This document shows, piece after piece, positions 1 through 8,691 of a stretch of DNA of 64,000 nucleotides; position 1 is the stretch's first letter, and each line of letters begins with the position of its first letter. The position numbers and the translations under genes are program-made. The stretch comes from CAZQIC01 sp964593555 (GTDB lineage: Bacteria; Bacteroidota; Bacteroidia; JAFLBG01). The stretch is from positions 9,379 to 73,378 of the forward strand of contig CAZQIC010000008.1 of NCBI GenBank assembly GCA_964593555.1. The letters run 5' to 3'. The notes under the pieces were generated by a model. That model did not search any database, was not told where the DNA came from, and was given only the letters and a program-made list of their open reading frames with translations.

Positions 1-261
1 GAAGGAGGTGTTCCGCAAGCCGGAGAAATATCATTGGCGCATAATGGAGTTTTGTTTTTAGATGAGTTACCTGAATTCAAACAGCAATTAAGAAAAATTT
101 GCCAGATCAATGAAGCGGGAACTCAACTTTTAAAAACTGCAATGGGCAGGCTAAAACTTTCGGCCCGCGCGTATGATAGAATTTTAAAAGTTGCACTCAC
201 AATAGCCGATATGGATTCATCTGAAAATATTGAAACGAATCATTTAGCAGATCTGAATTAG
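1..261 (+). pseudogene. comM: ComM/YifB-type Mg-chelatase-like ATPase, internally deleted remnant (5' end off window)
   Basis: Frame 1 is open from the first base. It begins in the Walker B region of the ComM/YifB family (GEISLAHNGVLFLDELPEF) and then jumps directly to the C-terminal helical part (RKICQINEAG, AMGRLKLSARAYDRILKVA). In intact family members roughly 150 residues lie between these blocks, including the rest of the AAA+ core with sensor and arginine-finger regions. The end is also short: it stops at NHLADLN where the family normally continues with an AIQYR-type tail. ComM acts as a helicase-like factor in natural transformation and branch migration. With the ATPase core missing this copy should be inactive. 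It could be a true deletion or a misjoin in the assembly; the frame is kept across the junction near base 84-90. Confidence 0.75.
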
Positions 262-449
262 TCTGATTTCACAATCTCTTTCGAATTAAATTTCAATTAA
301 AAACAAGGGCTTAAATTGATAGAAAAAGCCATATCCTCCATAACCATTGATTTTACAGGCCTTTCAGAGTATTTAATTGTAACCCCGGAGTTTAAAACAC
401 GTTTAACTATAAAGTATGTTATACCAACAAGAAAGGGAGGGCCATAGCC

Positions 450-1028
450 ATGTTAAACTTAACGAGATGTTTGACCCTTTACGCCAGCGCACTAATTTTG
501 CTCTTACAAGATCAAATTAGTTATGGGGCCGGCAGCACAAGACGTGATTCAAATGAAGTTTACTGCCTCGAGTTAACAGGAATAATTCGTGCCCTTGATG
601 ACAATTGTCTGAATAAAGCAACTGTGAATATTTACAGGGATACAACTTTATTTCTCTCCGTTAAATCAAGAAATACCGGCAAGTGCAGTATTAAATTACC
701 GCTTAACGGTAAGTACACAGTAGTGTTTTCTAAACCCGGCTATGTATCCAAAAAAATAGTCGTTAATGCTGATATTCCCTTTTCGCGAAGACAGCAATAC
801 AAACTCTCTTTCAAAATTTATCTTTTTGAGCAAGTGAAGGGAGTAGATACGTCAATGTTCGATGCGCCTGTAGCATTCATAATATTTAAAAATGCAAAGA
901 ATTTTGACTATGACGACAGCTATACAAAAGTATTAAACAGGAAAGCTGAAAAAATTTACAAAGAATATTACTCTCTGGAAGAGAGACCTAAAAGCAAAAC
1001 AATGGTTGTTACCAGATCGAAATTCTAA
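450..1028 (+). CDS. Secreted protein with carboxypeptidase-regulatory-like (PEGA-like) beta domain
   Basis: 192 aa. An N-terminal hydrophobic segment (about residues 8-22, ending near YGAGS) looks like a signal peptide. Residues about 38-105 have the pattern of a CarboxypepD_reg/PEGA beta-sandwich: a 'LTGIIRALDDNCLNKATVNIY' type strand order followed by 'GKYTVVFSKPGYVSKKIVV'. The C-terminal part (FDAPVAFIIF, NFDYDDSYTKVLNRKAEKIYKEYY) resembles a tail seen in Bacteroidota proteins of unknown function. A purine-rich ribosome binding site (GAAAGGGAGG) lies about 9 bases before the ATG and supports this start. The gene stands alone between the comM remnant and a 215-base gap. The envelope location is inferred; the function is unknown. 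Confidence 0.7.
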   Translation: MLNLTRCLTLYASALILLLQDQISYGAGSTRRDSNEVYCLELTGIIRALDDNCLNKATVNIYRDTTLFLSVKSRNTGKCSIKLPLNGKYTVVFSKPGYVSKKIVVNADIPFSRRQQYKLSFKIYLFEQVKGVDTSMFDAPVAFIIFKNAKNFDYDDSYTKVLNRKAEKIYKEYYSLEERPKSKTMVVTRSKF

Positions 1029-1242
1029 ATTCTCTTGAGTAACTTTTTTTCAAGATTTACCATTGATTCTTACTGATGGAATTGCCTAAACTTCAGATTA
1101 TGAACATGCTTTTCAAAGGTTATTAGAAAAGGTTTAGAATTGGTATGGTTTACTAAAGCTTTCCTAATTAAATATTAAAGATGCAACTGTTTGCTCTTTA
1201 TAACAGAACTACATAGTTACATCCTTAAAAAACAACAAAAAT

Positions 1243-1458
1243 CTACCAGGTTGCATTCGTAAGGCAATACCAAAAATAGTTTGTAGAAATCGGGTTTATA
1301 TCTACAGGAGGTTTCGGGGCAATGGGCTCTGGCTTAGGAGTGCTCATTATAGTAGTCGGAAAGGTCATAGCACCTCCATTAACAGTTTTCTTTTCTATAA
1401 TATTTACAGCAGTTACAAAACTGCTTATTTCTAGTTTTCCTAATTTCGCCTTTTTCAT
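1243..1458 (-). CDS. Putative Bacteroidota class I lanthipeptide-type (RiPP) precursor peptide, orphan
   Basis: 71 aa. The N-terminus MKKAKLGKLEISSFVTAV fits the leader of Bacteroidota natural-product precursors (pinensin-type/class I lanthipeptide, pattern K-L-x-L-x-K-L-x-x-x-S-F-V-T). The remaining ~50 residues carry GG near residues 28-29, several Thr/Ser, a Pro-rich stretch (PKPEPIAPKPP) and a single Cys near the C-terminus (YCLTNATW). One Cys would allow at most one lanthionine, so this may be an unusual or degenerate member, or the leader may be used by another modification type. No LanB/LanC-like enzyme, protease or exporter gene is visible in the window. The leader match is from recalled family pattern, not from a search. 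Confidence 0.5.
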   Translation of the reverse strand: MKKAKLGKLEISSFVTAVNIIEKKTVNGGAMTFPTTIMSTPKPEPIAPKPPVDINPISTNYFWYCLTNATW

Positions 1459-1908
1459 TTTATAATTTTTTGTGCCTACTCTTTTACCCTTTTCGGCTAC
1501 CGGTCCTTTAATTATTTAAGAACAAAATTACTTTACTGAAAGAATATGAGTTACTTTTTATATTCATAATTAATACTTCTATCAAATTTTAAATTACATA
1601 CAATTCAAATCATTGATAACTGAACTGATTTTTTATTTTTATTATAAATAATAAGTCTAATGAACATAAATTCTTGGATTATTGACTTATGCTTACAAAA
1701 GAGTTTTGCCTTCTATCACAGCCACAGAAAAGTACGAAGCCGTAATCCGAGAAAATTTACAATATTATTATTCTTTAAAAGAGAGCCTAAGAATAATCCA
1801 AAGGTCTTTTAACCCGATTCTAATCAACACTTTTTTAGAAAAAGTTATATCAGATTATAGAATGGTACAATTATCGAATCAGGCATCATTCAATAATTGT
1901 ATTATTAT
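1459..1908. other. AT-rich intergenic stretch, no convincing gene
   Basis: About 450 bases between the RiPP-like ORF and the end of the PKD protein gene. A plus-strand frame starting with TTG at 1682 runs 89 codons into the end of the next gene (YEAVIRENLQYYYSLKESL...). It has no ATG, no ribosome binding site and no family I recognise. It may be a gene relic. I see no RNA gene or terminator here. Confidence 0.5.
1523..1530 (-). promoter_or_regulatory. Candidate -7 box (TAATTTTG) upstream of the RiPP-like precursor
   Basis: On the minus strand TAATTTTG matches the Bacteroidota -7 consensus TAnnTTTG, about 64 bases before the ATG at 1458. No TTTG-type -33 element is visible at the usual distance, so this is weak. 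Confidence 0.25.
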
Positions 1909-3855
1909 TTATTGTATTACCAATTTACCGTCCACAGCATTTCCATCCTGAGTAAGTATCTTATAAAAATATATTCCAGGCATGCAATTCTCCGCAACTA
2001 TAGTCTCCTGTATATTATTTATCGGCAACCTCATCACTTCTTTTCCCAGCACATCATACATTACAAAAACACTTCCAGGAAAATATTTGTTAAGCTGCAA
2101 AGTAGAGCTTCCAGTAAACGGATTAGGGAACACTGCTGCCTGCATACCTGTAATCTCATCAACAGAACTCAGCGGCCCTCCACAAATGATGATCAGAACC
2201 TCATCCGAAGAATAATGACAATACAACGAATCATTAATAGATAATTGATAAAGCCCCGTTTTTTTTACGGTGATTGATTGTTGATCCGAATTATTTATGG
2301 TTGCATACTCCGAATACCAGCTATATACCTGGCCGCTGACGCCGGCGTTTAATATCAATGAGTCACCAACTAAAATAACTGTATCGTTTCCCAGGTTTAT
2401 CGCATATGGTATGAGCGCGGGGATATCAACAACTTCTACCAACGTATCATTATCTACTCCGTTACCTATAATAAGAGTAACAGTATAAGTGCCTGGAGAA
2501 GAAAATACATGAGACGTACTCTCCATTGTATCTGTATTTAAAATTCCCGACGCAGGATCCCCAAAATTCCACCCCCATGCACTGGCACAATTTACGTACG
2601 GGTAAAAATAAACAGGCATTGTATCGTTGTTGCAACCGTAAATAGATACATCAATTGAACTTACTGCAACAGTATCTATTGTAATCAACTGAGTTATGGT
2701 ATCTGTCATATTTACAATAAGGGTAACTGAATACGTCCCTGACGATAAATATTCGTGAGATGGATTAATTGTTGTTATTGTATCAGATGTGCCGGATGAA
2801 GGATCGCCAAAATTCCACAGTAGGGTATTTGGACAACTGTTGTAGTAAAAGGAAATTGTATTACATGAATTAAAATAAGTATCAAAAGAAACCTGTCCAA
2901 TTTTAATTATTGCATTTACGGTATCGTTTTGATTTACGATAAGAGTTACGGTATATGCCCCCGGAGCTGGATAAACATGATATGGTTTTTCAATTGTACT
3001 GCTTGCACCATCTCCAAAATCCCAATGCCACTGACTGCGGGGATAACAAGTTGTATCGTCATAACCATTATAAGAAAAATAATCCGGCAAAAAATAAACT
3101 GTATCGTTACAAACCGTATTTGACACAATACTAAGACTGGGGCTTACAGGAGTATTAAAACTTGTATCAATATCAAACACAAAATATCCATCAGAAATAT
3201 AATTGACATTAGAACAACCCGAAACATTATCAGTAATTGTTAAAGAATACGATCCTGCACACACATTACTAATGTTAAGTGTTGTATATCCTCCCGGAGA
3301 CCAGTTGTAAGAATAATTTCCGCTGCCATTTTCAACAAACACAGTATCAAAGACTATAGAACTAACGCAGACACCAGGGCCACAATAAAAAGGTGCAAAA
3401 AATCCGACAGAATACCCTGAAAAATATACATTGTTTGACAGAGCCAGTATTACGGAGTCTGTATCATAATTACAATCAGCATCCACAACAATAACATTGT
3501 ATTCATATTCAGCATCCAAACCCGTAACGTTGGCCGTTGTAGCTCCGTTACTCCAAAAATAGTTGTATGGCGGTGTGCCACCCGTCACACTTACCGAAGC
3601 TGTTCCATCCTGAGAAAAATAGCAGCTTCCTGGAGTAGATGACATGGTAAGTGAAAGTGCTGAACTTGCAACTTTATTATTAATATTGTCTTTCAATATA
3701 GCCACCCTCTTAAACTTAGCAGAAGTCTTGGACTTATCGTAGTAAACCGTTTGTTTCTTTTCATGATTTACCTGATCAATTTTTGGGGTAATTGTTTGTG
3801 CGAAAACAAAAAATGTTATGTGAACACAAAAGATAGCAAGTAAATATTTTTTCAT
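1909..3855 (-). CDS. T9SS type A cargo protein with SprB-like and PKD repeats
   Basis: 648 aa. A signal peptide (MKKYLLAIFCVHITFFVFAQ) is followed by a short linker and SprB-type repeats (GGTPPYNYFWSNGATTANVTGL; then GSGNYSYNWSPGG). Three PKD domains follow, marked by WHWDFGDGASS, LLWNFGDPSSG and WGWNFGDPASG, each ending in YTVTL/YSVTL strands. The C-terminus is a type A sorting domain (VFPNPFTGSSTLQL ... GIYFYKILTQDG ... KLVIQ), which directs crossing of the outer membrane and surface attachment through T9SS. The gene is 35 bases downstream of the SBBP gene on the same strand, so co-transcription is possible. The role is probably adhesive or structural, inferred from domains only. Confidence 0.85.
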   Translation of the reverse strand: MKKYLLAIFCVHITFFVFAQTITPKIDQVNHEKKQTVYYDKSKTSAKFKRVAILKDNINNKVASSALSLTMSSTPGSCYFSQDGTASVSVTGGTPPYNYFWSNGATTANVTGLDAEYEYNVIVVDADCNYDTDSVILALSNNVYFSGYSVGFFAPFYCGPGVCVSSIVFDTVFVENGSGNYSYNWSPGGYTTLNISNVCAGSYSLTITDNVSGCSNVNYISDGYFVFDIDTSFNTPVSPSLSIVSNTVCNDTVYFLPDYFSYNGYDDTTCYPRSQWHWDFGDGASSTIEKPYHVYPAPGAYTVTLIVNQNDTVNAIIKIGQVSFDTYFNSCNTISFYYNSCPNTLLWNFGDPSSGTSDTITTINPSHEYLSSGTYSVTLIVNMTDTITQLITIDTVAVSSIDVSIYGCNNDTMPVYFYPYVNCASAWGWNFGDPASGILNTDTMESTSHVFSSPGTYTVTLIIGNGVDNDTLVEVVDIPALIPYAINLGNDTVILVGDSLILNAGVSGQVYSWYSEYATINNSDQQSITVKKTGLYQLSINDSLYCHYSSDEVLIIICGGPLSSVDEITGMQAAVFPNPFTGSSTLQLNKYFPGSVFVMYDVLGKEVMRLPINNIQETIVAENCMPGIYFYKILTQDGNAVDGKLVIQ

Positions 3856-3890
3856 TATTTAATGAGATTTGGAAAGTTATTTAACTTATG

Positions 3891-5549
3891 TTACTCAATT
3901 ACGAATTTTCGAATCATTTGGTTTTCACCATCAGATACCTTTAGAAAGTATAATCCTTTTGCCTGAGATGAAAGATCAAGCACAACAAAAGTATCTGACC
4001 TAAGGACATTTGTGTTTTTTGAATAAACAAGCTGCCCGGTTATATCTATTACGCTAACAGACAGACTATTTCCTTTAAATTCATCAACAATAACATTTAA
4101 AATTCCTGTATTTGTTGGATTAGGGAAAACATTTACTGTACCGTAAAAATTCTTTTTATTTTCTATCCCTGAAGTTCCCTGAGTAATTTTTGTAACATAT
4201 ATTCCACCTAGTGTATCAGGCAGTGCAATACTCCCAAAAGATCCGGAAGCGTTATCAAGTAACCCAATTGCATAAATATCTCCAGCTCCGTCGAGAGATA
4301 TGCCTTGTGTTGGTCCATCAGAGCCATTAGTTCCGATTTGTTTTGCCCATTGAAAAATACCAGATGAATTACATTGAGCAACAAATCCATCAAAAATACC
4401 TGCACCCTGCTTATTCAGTACCGTAGAACCAAACGTTGAACTAAATCCGAAGTCACCGGATATGTATACATTACCCATCGCATCTGTCGTTACACTATGA
4501 CCAGCTTCTCCACTATTGGCATTACCCGCAGACACGGCCCACTGTGCAACTCCTGAAGAATTATATTTTGCTAAAAAAATATCATTGTAACCAATACCAT
4601 TTAAAGTAATACTCCCGAAAGTACTAGTTAATGCAGAAGTATTATTTACATTCCCGGTTATATATATATTACCTGAACCATCTGCACAAATTGCTTTCGC
4701 AGCATCTGCATCAACAGTTCCCGCATGTTCAACAAATTGAATTGCTCCTGCAGCATTGTACTTGGAAAGAAAAATATCCTCAGTACCATAAGAATTCACA
4801 GTCATGGTTCCAAATGTAGCCGAACCTCCGAATTTTCCCGCTACAAAAATGTTTCCTGTATTATTCACACATACTCCGTTACCCTCATCATCATTAGCAC
4901 TACCCCCTTGTATTACCCATTGAAAAACACCTGAACTATCGTACTTTGCAAGAAACATATCGTAATCTGTTCCGGAAGTTGTTAGGGTAGATGTGCCAAT
5001 TGCCATCATACAGCCAAAAGATCCCGTTGCATATACATTACCAGAAGCATCGGTTGCAATAGCCTTGCCAAAATTATCGCAGCTAGCGTTTGGTTGAGAA
5101 GAAACAACCCATTTTGTATTCCCCTGTGAATCATATTTTGCCACATATACATACGTTCCCGGATTTCCACTGACAACAGTGCTACCGAAAGTAGCATCGC
5201 CATCCATGCTGCCCGTTACATATACACTATTAGTATGCTCATCTATACAAACACCACTGTTATCATTGTCCCCAATAGAAAATACCTGGCGTGCCCAAAC
5301 TACACTCCCAGCAGTATTATATTTAACGACAAATCCATCATAACTCGCTCCTGAGTTAAAAACCGAAGAACCAAAAGTTAAGCTGCCCTTAAAATTTCCC
5401 ACAACATACGAATTACCCAAAGTATCAATGGCTATACCTTTTACACTTTCGTATTGTGTAGCTTTATGTTTGCTTGCCCATTGAAAAGTTTGAGCAGAAA
5501 TTTTTGATGCCGAAAAAATAATTGCAATTAATAGTAAAAGTTTTTTCAT
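3891..5549 (-). CDS. T9SS type A cargo protein with SBBP beta-propeller repeats
   Basis: 552 aa. Signal peptide (MKKLLLLIAIIFSASKISAQ). The mature protein is a series of about eight SBBP repeats of roughly 50 residues, each with the pattern 'GI(A/C)xDxxGNxYVxGxF ... TFG ... DxFVxKYNxxGxxxWA', predicted to form a beta-propeller-like secreted domain. A type A sorting domain follows from about residue 470 (VFPNPTNTGILNVIVDEF ... SQAKGLYFLKVSDG ... KFVIE). It is the same architecture as the product at 50267-52207. It is surface-exposed or released by T9SS; ligand unknown. The start is set by the signal peptide. Confidence 0.85.
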   Translation of the reverse strand: MKKLLLLIAIIFSASKISAQTFQWASKHKATQYESVKGIAIDTLGNSYVVGNFKGSLTFGSSVFNSGASYDGFVVKYNTAGSVVWARQVFSIGDNDNSGVCIDEHTNSVYVTGSMDGDATFGSTVVSGNPGTYVYVAKYDSQGNTKWVVSSQPNASCDNFGKAIATDASGNVYATGSFGCMMAIGTSTLTTSGTDYDMFLAKYDSSGVFQWVIQGGSANDDEGNGVCVNNTGNIFVAGKFGGSATFGTMTVNSYGTEDIFLSKYNAAGAIQFVEHAGTVDADAAKAICADGSGNIYITGNVNNTSALTSTFGSITLNGIGYNDIFLAKYNSSGVAQWAVSAGNANSGEAGHSVTTDAMGNVYISGDFGFSSTFGSTVLNKQGAGIFDGFVAQCNSSGIFQWAKQIGTNGSDGPTQGISLDGAGDIYAIGLLDNASGSFGSIALPDTLGGIYVTKITQGTSGIENKKNFYGTVNVFPNPTNTGILNVIVDEFKGNSLSVSVIDITGQLVYSKNTNVLRSDTFVVLDLSSQAKGLYFLKVSDGENQMIRKFVIE

Positions 5550-5694
5550 GGGATGTTTTTGTTTTAAATATACGACTCAGAAATAAAATTGGATTTTATA
5601 TTAATCCTGATTTTGTTTCGGCAAAGATTATCATTTTTAATTACGATGTAAAACTACTGGTATCCCTATTTTTTAACCAGCTTATAAATTACCC

Positions 5695-5768
5695 ATTCAT
5701 ACTAGTTTATAATAACATATATTATGTATAAATACATATATAATTTATCTACAATTCATACTAGTTTA
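5695..5768 (+). repeat. Pair of 15-bp direct repeats upstream of the 514-aa gene
   Basis: ATTCATACTAGTTTA occurs at 5695-5709 and again at 5754-5768, 59 bases apart start to start, with very AT-rich partly palindromic sequence between. The second copy lies 30 bases before the ATG at 5799. It could be a regulator binding pair or a small duplication. Confidence 0.5.
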
Positions 5769-5798
5769 AATGCTACATTTAGATATTAAAACCAACGA

Positions 5799-7343
5799 AT
5801 GACCCCTTCTGAAGATCTCTTTTTATTAATTAAATGCCTTTCCAAACCGCAAAAACGATATTTACATTTGTTCGCCTCTATTTATTCCGGTGATAAGGTT
5901 TATTTAAAATTATTTAACGCGATTGATAAGCAAAAAAAATATAATGAAGCGGCGATAAAGAAAAAATTCAGAAATGAACCTTTCGTTCGACAGCTAACCC
6001 GTGCAAAGTATTATTTGTATCATATGATACTAAAAAGCCTGCGCAATTACCGCACGCAGGAAAATGTTGAGAAAGAATTGAGAGAATATATCGACGATAT
6101 TGAATTTCTCTTCAGTAAACAATTGTATAAACAATGTCAAAAAATTGTCGCAAAGGCAAAATTGCTTGCCGAAAAATTTGAAAGTGTTCCTAACTTATTA
6201 GAGATCTTAAAGTGGGAATACTTGGTGGCAGAAAGATATGCATACACAGGGATTACAAATGAAGTAATGGAATATTCATTTCAGACAACATTTAATGCGC
6301 TGGCTAAATATGAAAACCTGAGTCAATATCGTTTATCACTTTCGAGAGTAGGCAGAAGTTTTTATAAAAAGGGGCTCATACGCGACACATCCGACCTTAG
6401 TTTTTACGAAAATATTTTAAATAAACCCCTATACCAGCGGGAAGACAAAGCGCTTTCATACCAGGCTAAAATGCTTTTTCATTCATCTTATGCTACTTAT
6501 TTCTTTCTCAAAAAAAATTACGCAGGAGCATACGATCATATTAAAAAATCTGTTGTGCTTATGGAGAAAGAAAAACACCGGTCAGAAAAAGATGTAAACA
6601 CAACTGTTTCTTCGTACCTCAACCTTGCAGCCTGCCAGCTAAATCTTAAAAAATATGATGAAATTTTCGCTACAATAGACGGATTGGACAAAATAAGAGA
6701 TTCATGGAAAACGTATGATGACAATTATCTCAAAATAATTTCTATCCAAATTTCCATTTGTCTGGAAATCACAGCATATGAAAGAGCTGCACAAATTTTG
6801 AAACAAACGAATAGCAATCTCGAAAAGGCAGAAAAAAACAATATGGATCTTCGTCAGAAAATAATTTTTTCTTTTACTTGTTCCATCATATATTTTGGAA
6901 TGGGAGAATATTCCAAAGCCATACATTGGATAAACAAAATAATCAACGACAAAGAAAAAGATTCGAGAAATGATATTTATTCATTCGCTCTATTTTACAG
7001 GCTTATTATCCATGTTGAAATGGGCAAAACAGATCTATTGGAATATTCCGTAAAATCTGTTCATCGTTTTCTTAAACAAAAGCAACGCCTGTTTAAATTT
7101 GAAGAACTACTATTAAAATTTATTTCAGATGAACTGCCAAAGCCAGGCAGAAGCCAGGCATACATTTCCTCCTACTCTAAATTAAACGAATCGACAACAA
7201 TTATTTTTAAGGACCCACTTGAAAAAACAATCCTGGATTATTTCAGATTTGATTGGTGGATAGAAAGCAAAATAAAAAAGAAATCATTTAAAGAAATTGC
7301 AAGGGAACATTTAGACATCAAAAACATTGAGTCTTATTTATAG
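5799..7343 (+). CDS. Conserved Bacteroidota protein of unknown function, all-helical, TPR-like
   Basis: 514 aa, no signal peptide and no membrane segment, so cytoplasmic. The N-terminus (TPSEDLFLLIKCLSKPQKRYLHLFAS ... YLKLFNAIDKQKKYNEAAIKKKF) is a recognisable opening of a widespread Bacteroidota family without a named function. The first ~90 residues are basic and could bind nucleic acid. Residues about 100-450 are amphipathic helices with TPR-like spacing. The C-terminus (WWIESKIKKKSFKEIAREH) is again basic and helical. It is monocistronic, with a 250-base upstream region holding a 15-bp direct repeat. No activity can be assigned. Confidence 0.7.
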   Translation: MTPSEDLFLLIKCLSKPQKRYLHLFASIYSGDKVYLKLFNAIDKQKKYNEAAIKKKFRNEPFVRQLTRAKYYLYHMILKSLRNYRTQENVEKELREYIDDIEFLFSKQLYKQCQKIVAKAKLLAEKFESVPNLLEILKWEYLVAERYAYTGITNEVMEYSFQTTFNALAKYENLSQYRLSLSRVGRSFYKKGLIRDTSDLSFYENILNKPLYQREDKALSYQAKMLFHSSYATYFFLKKNYAGAYDHIKKSVVLMEKEKHRSEKDVNTTVSSYLNLAACQLNLKKYDEIFATIDGLDKIRDSWKTYDDNYLKIISIQISICLEITAYERAAQILKQTNSNLEKAEKNNMDLRQKIIFSFTCSIIYFGMGEYSKAIHWINKIINDKEKDSRNDIYSFALFYRLIIHVEMGKTDLLEYSVKSVHRFLKQKQRLFKFEELLLKFISDELPKPGRSQAYISSYSKLNESTTIIFKDPLEKTILDYFRFDWWIESKIKKKSFKEIAREHLDIKNIESYL

Positions 7344-7492
7344 ATCTTTTTCATAAGCATAAAATAATCTTCACTGATGAATTAAATCTGCATTTCCTTT
7401 TCTAGATCTCCCTTTTTCGCCCATTATCAGACCTGTAATTCACATCCCTACTTTAGTTCGTCTTCAAGAACGGAGTACGTTAATTTTACTAT

Positions 7493-8149
7493 ATGAAAAC
7501 ACTTATACTTTTCCCGCTTATTATTTTATCCTCTATAACAGCTGTCAATGCACAGGATGCATTAAACGTCATGAAAGTAAATACTCCAAATGGAGGTGAA
7601 TCATGGGCGGCAGGCTCCGTTCATACAATTTCATGGGTTGATCTGAGCACTCCTCTTGTTTCCAACGCTTCAATTGAATACACTACAAATAACGGCTCAA
7701 CCTGGAATACCATTGCAAAAAATGTTCCAAACATGAATGGGAACACAACAAACAATTACAGCTGGACACTACCATCCATCTCCTGGTCATCGCAATGCAA
7801 GGTTAGGGTAACCATTGGAACACACTCCGATGTGAGTGATAATGTTTTCACCATCACTGCTGCCGCAGGCACTTCAATTTCAGAAAATTCCGCCAATAGC
7901 TTAATTTACTCGGGGCCGAACCCGGCAAATACATCGATAACAATTAAATCATTATTGCAATTTCCTTTAGCCGATCATTTAACAGTGAAATTCTTTAATA
8001 TTCAAGGTCAGGAAGTTTTTGAATTGAAAGAATATTCGATGGGGAAAAGCATTGACATCTCCACCTTTGCAGAAGGATTATATTTTATTTCTGTAAGAGA
8101 TGGTAATAATTCCGAATTGGTTTCGATAAAACAATTGATCTCGAAATAA
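7493..8149 (+). CDS. Small T9SS type A protein with Kre9/KNH-like Ig domain
   Basis: 218 aa. Signal peptide ending near VNAQDA. Residues about 27-125 match the Ser-Thr-rich GPI-anchored (Kre9/KNH-like) beta-sandwich pattern: 'VNTPNGGESWAAGSVHTISW', 'IEYTTNNGSTWNTIA', 'NYSWTLPSI..CKVRV', 'DVSDNVFTI'. The last ~80 residues form a T9SS type A sorting domain (YSGPNPANTSITIKS ... GLYFISVRDGN). It is convergent with the YfiR-like gene, only 8 bases apart. A secreted, probably carbohydrate- or surface-associated protein; the substrate is unknown. Confidence 0.8.
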   Translation: MKTLILFPLIILSSITAVNAQDALNVMKVNTPNGGESWAAGSVHTISWVDLSTPLVSNASIEYTTNNGSTWNTIAKNVPNMNGNTTNNYSWTLPSISWSSQCKVRVTIGTHSDVSDNVFTITAAAGTSISENSANSLIYSGPNPANTSITIKSLLQFPLADHLTVKFFNIQGQEVFELKEYSMGKSIDISTFAEGLYFISVRDGNNSELVSIKQLISK

Positions 8150-8157
8150 TTGCTTCA

Positions 8158-8691
8158 CTAATTATTCACCACAATACCAAGTGTGGTAAGGGCCGAAGAA
8201 ACTTTAAGATTCTGCGCCTCAATGTTCTTTTTGTTGATCTCAAATTTCAAGACGTCATCATCAAGCGTAGTAAAACTTATATGCGCGCCTTTTTTTGCCA
8301 TGCCATCTCTCTCGGCGACAAGCAACATAGATTTATTTTTTAACAAGGGGGCGAATGTTTTTATCTGCGAGCTTTTTGATGATGTCACATATAATAATTG
8401 ACAACTTATACTTTCATCAACACTTGTCAATTTTTTAATTACGATCGTTTTTCCCTTACATTTTTTTGCAGCAGCCATTGTTTCCAATTCCTTTTGAATT
8501 GGAGAATCGCCGAGTATACCTATAACAAACTCATCCTTTACCTGGCTTTCCGGCGGCCACTCAATATATTTCATAAAGTTGTATATGAATAACGAATAGG
8601 CTTTGTAATCCACTTCCTGTGCATGCGCTTTTTCTACACGCATTGCGAACGCAGTATACAACAAAAACAATATGACAATTTTACACTTCAT
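8158..8691 (-). CDS. YfiR family periplasmic protein (DUF4154)
   Basis: 177 aa. Signal peptide (about residues 1-24, ending AHAQE), then a single YfiR/DUF4154 domain: 'YKAYSLFIYNFMKYIEWP', 'FVIGILGDSPI', 'GKTIVIKKL', 'CQLLYVTSSKS', 'KSMLLVAERDGMAKKGAHISFT', 'KFEINKKNIEAQNLKVSSALTTLG'. In Pseudomonas YfiR is the periplasmic repressor of the HAMP-diguanylate cyclase YfiN. No GGDEF protein is seen here. The start codon directly abuts the stop of the TonB receptor gene (no intervening base), which implies translational coupling. A membrane HAMP protein is encoded divergently beyond the receptor gene and is a possible partner (inference). Confidence 0.85.
   Translation of the reverse strand: MKCKIVILFLLYTAFAMRVEKAHAQEVDYKAYSLFIYNFMKYIEWPPESQVKDEFVIGILGDSPIQKELETMAAAKKCKGKTIVIKKLTSVDESISCQLLYVTSSKSSQIKTFAPLLKNKSMLLVAERDGMAKKGAHISFTTLDDDVLKFEINKKNIEAQNLKVSSALTTLGIVVNN

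Noticed and set aside
1029..1680. A complete lanthipeptide biosynthetic cluster around the precursor
   Set aside because: Only the precursor-like ORF is present; neighbours are unrelated genes or AT-rich sequence.
1682..1951. 89-codon plus-strand frame starting with TTG
   Set aside because: No start signal, overlaps the 3' end of the PKD gene, and no family recognised; kept only as a note in the intergenic entry.
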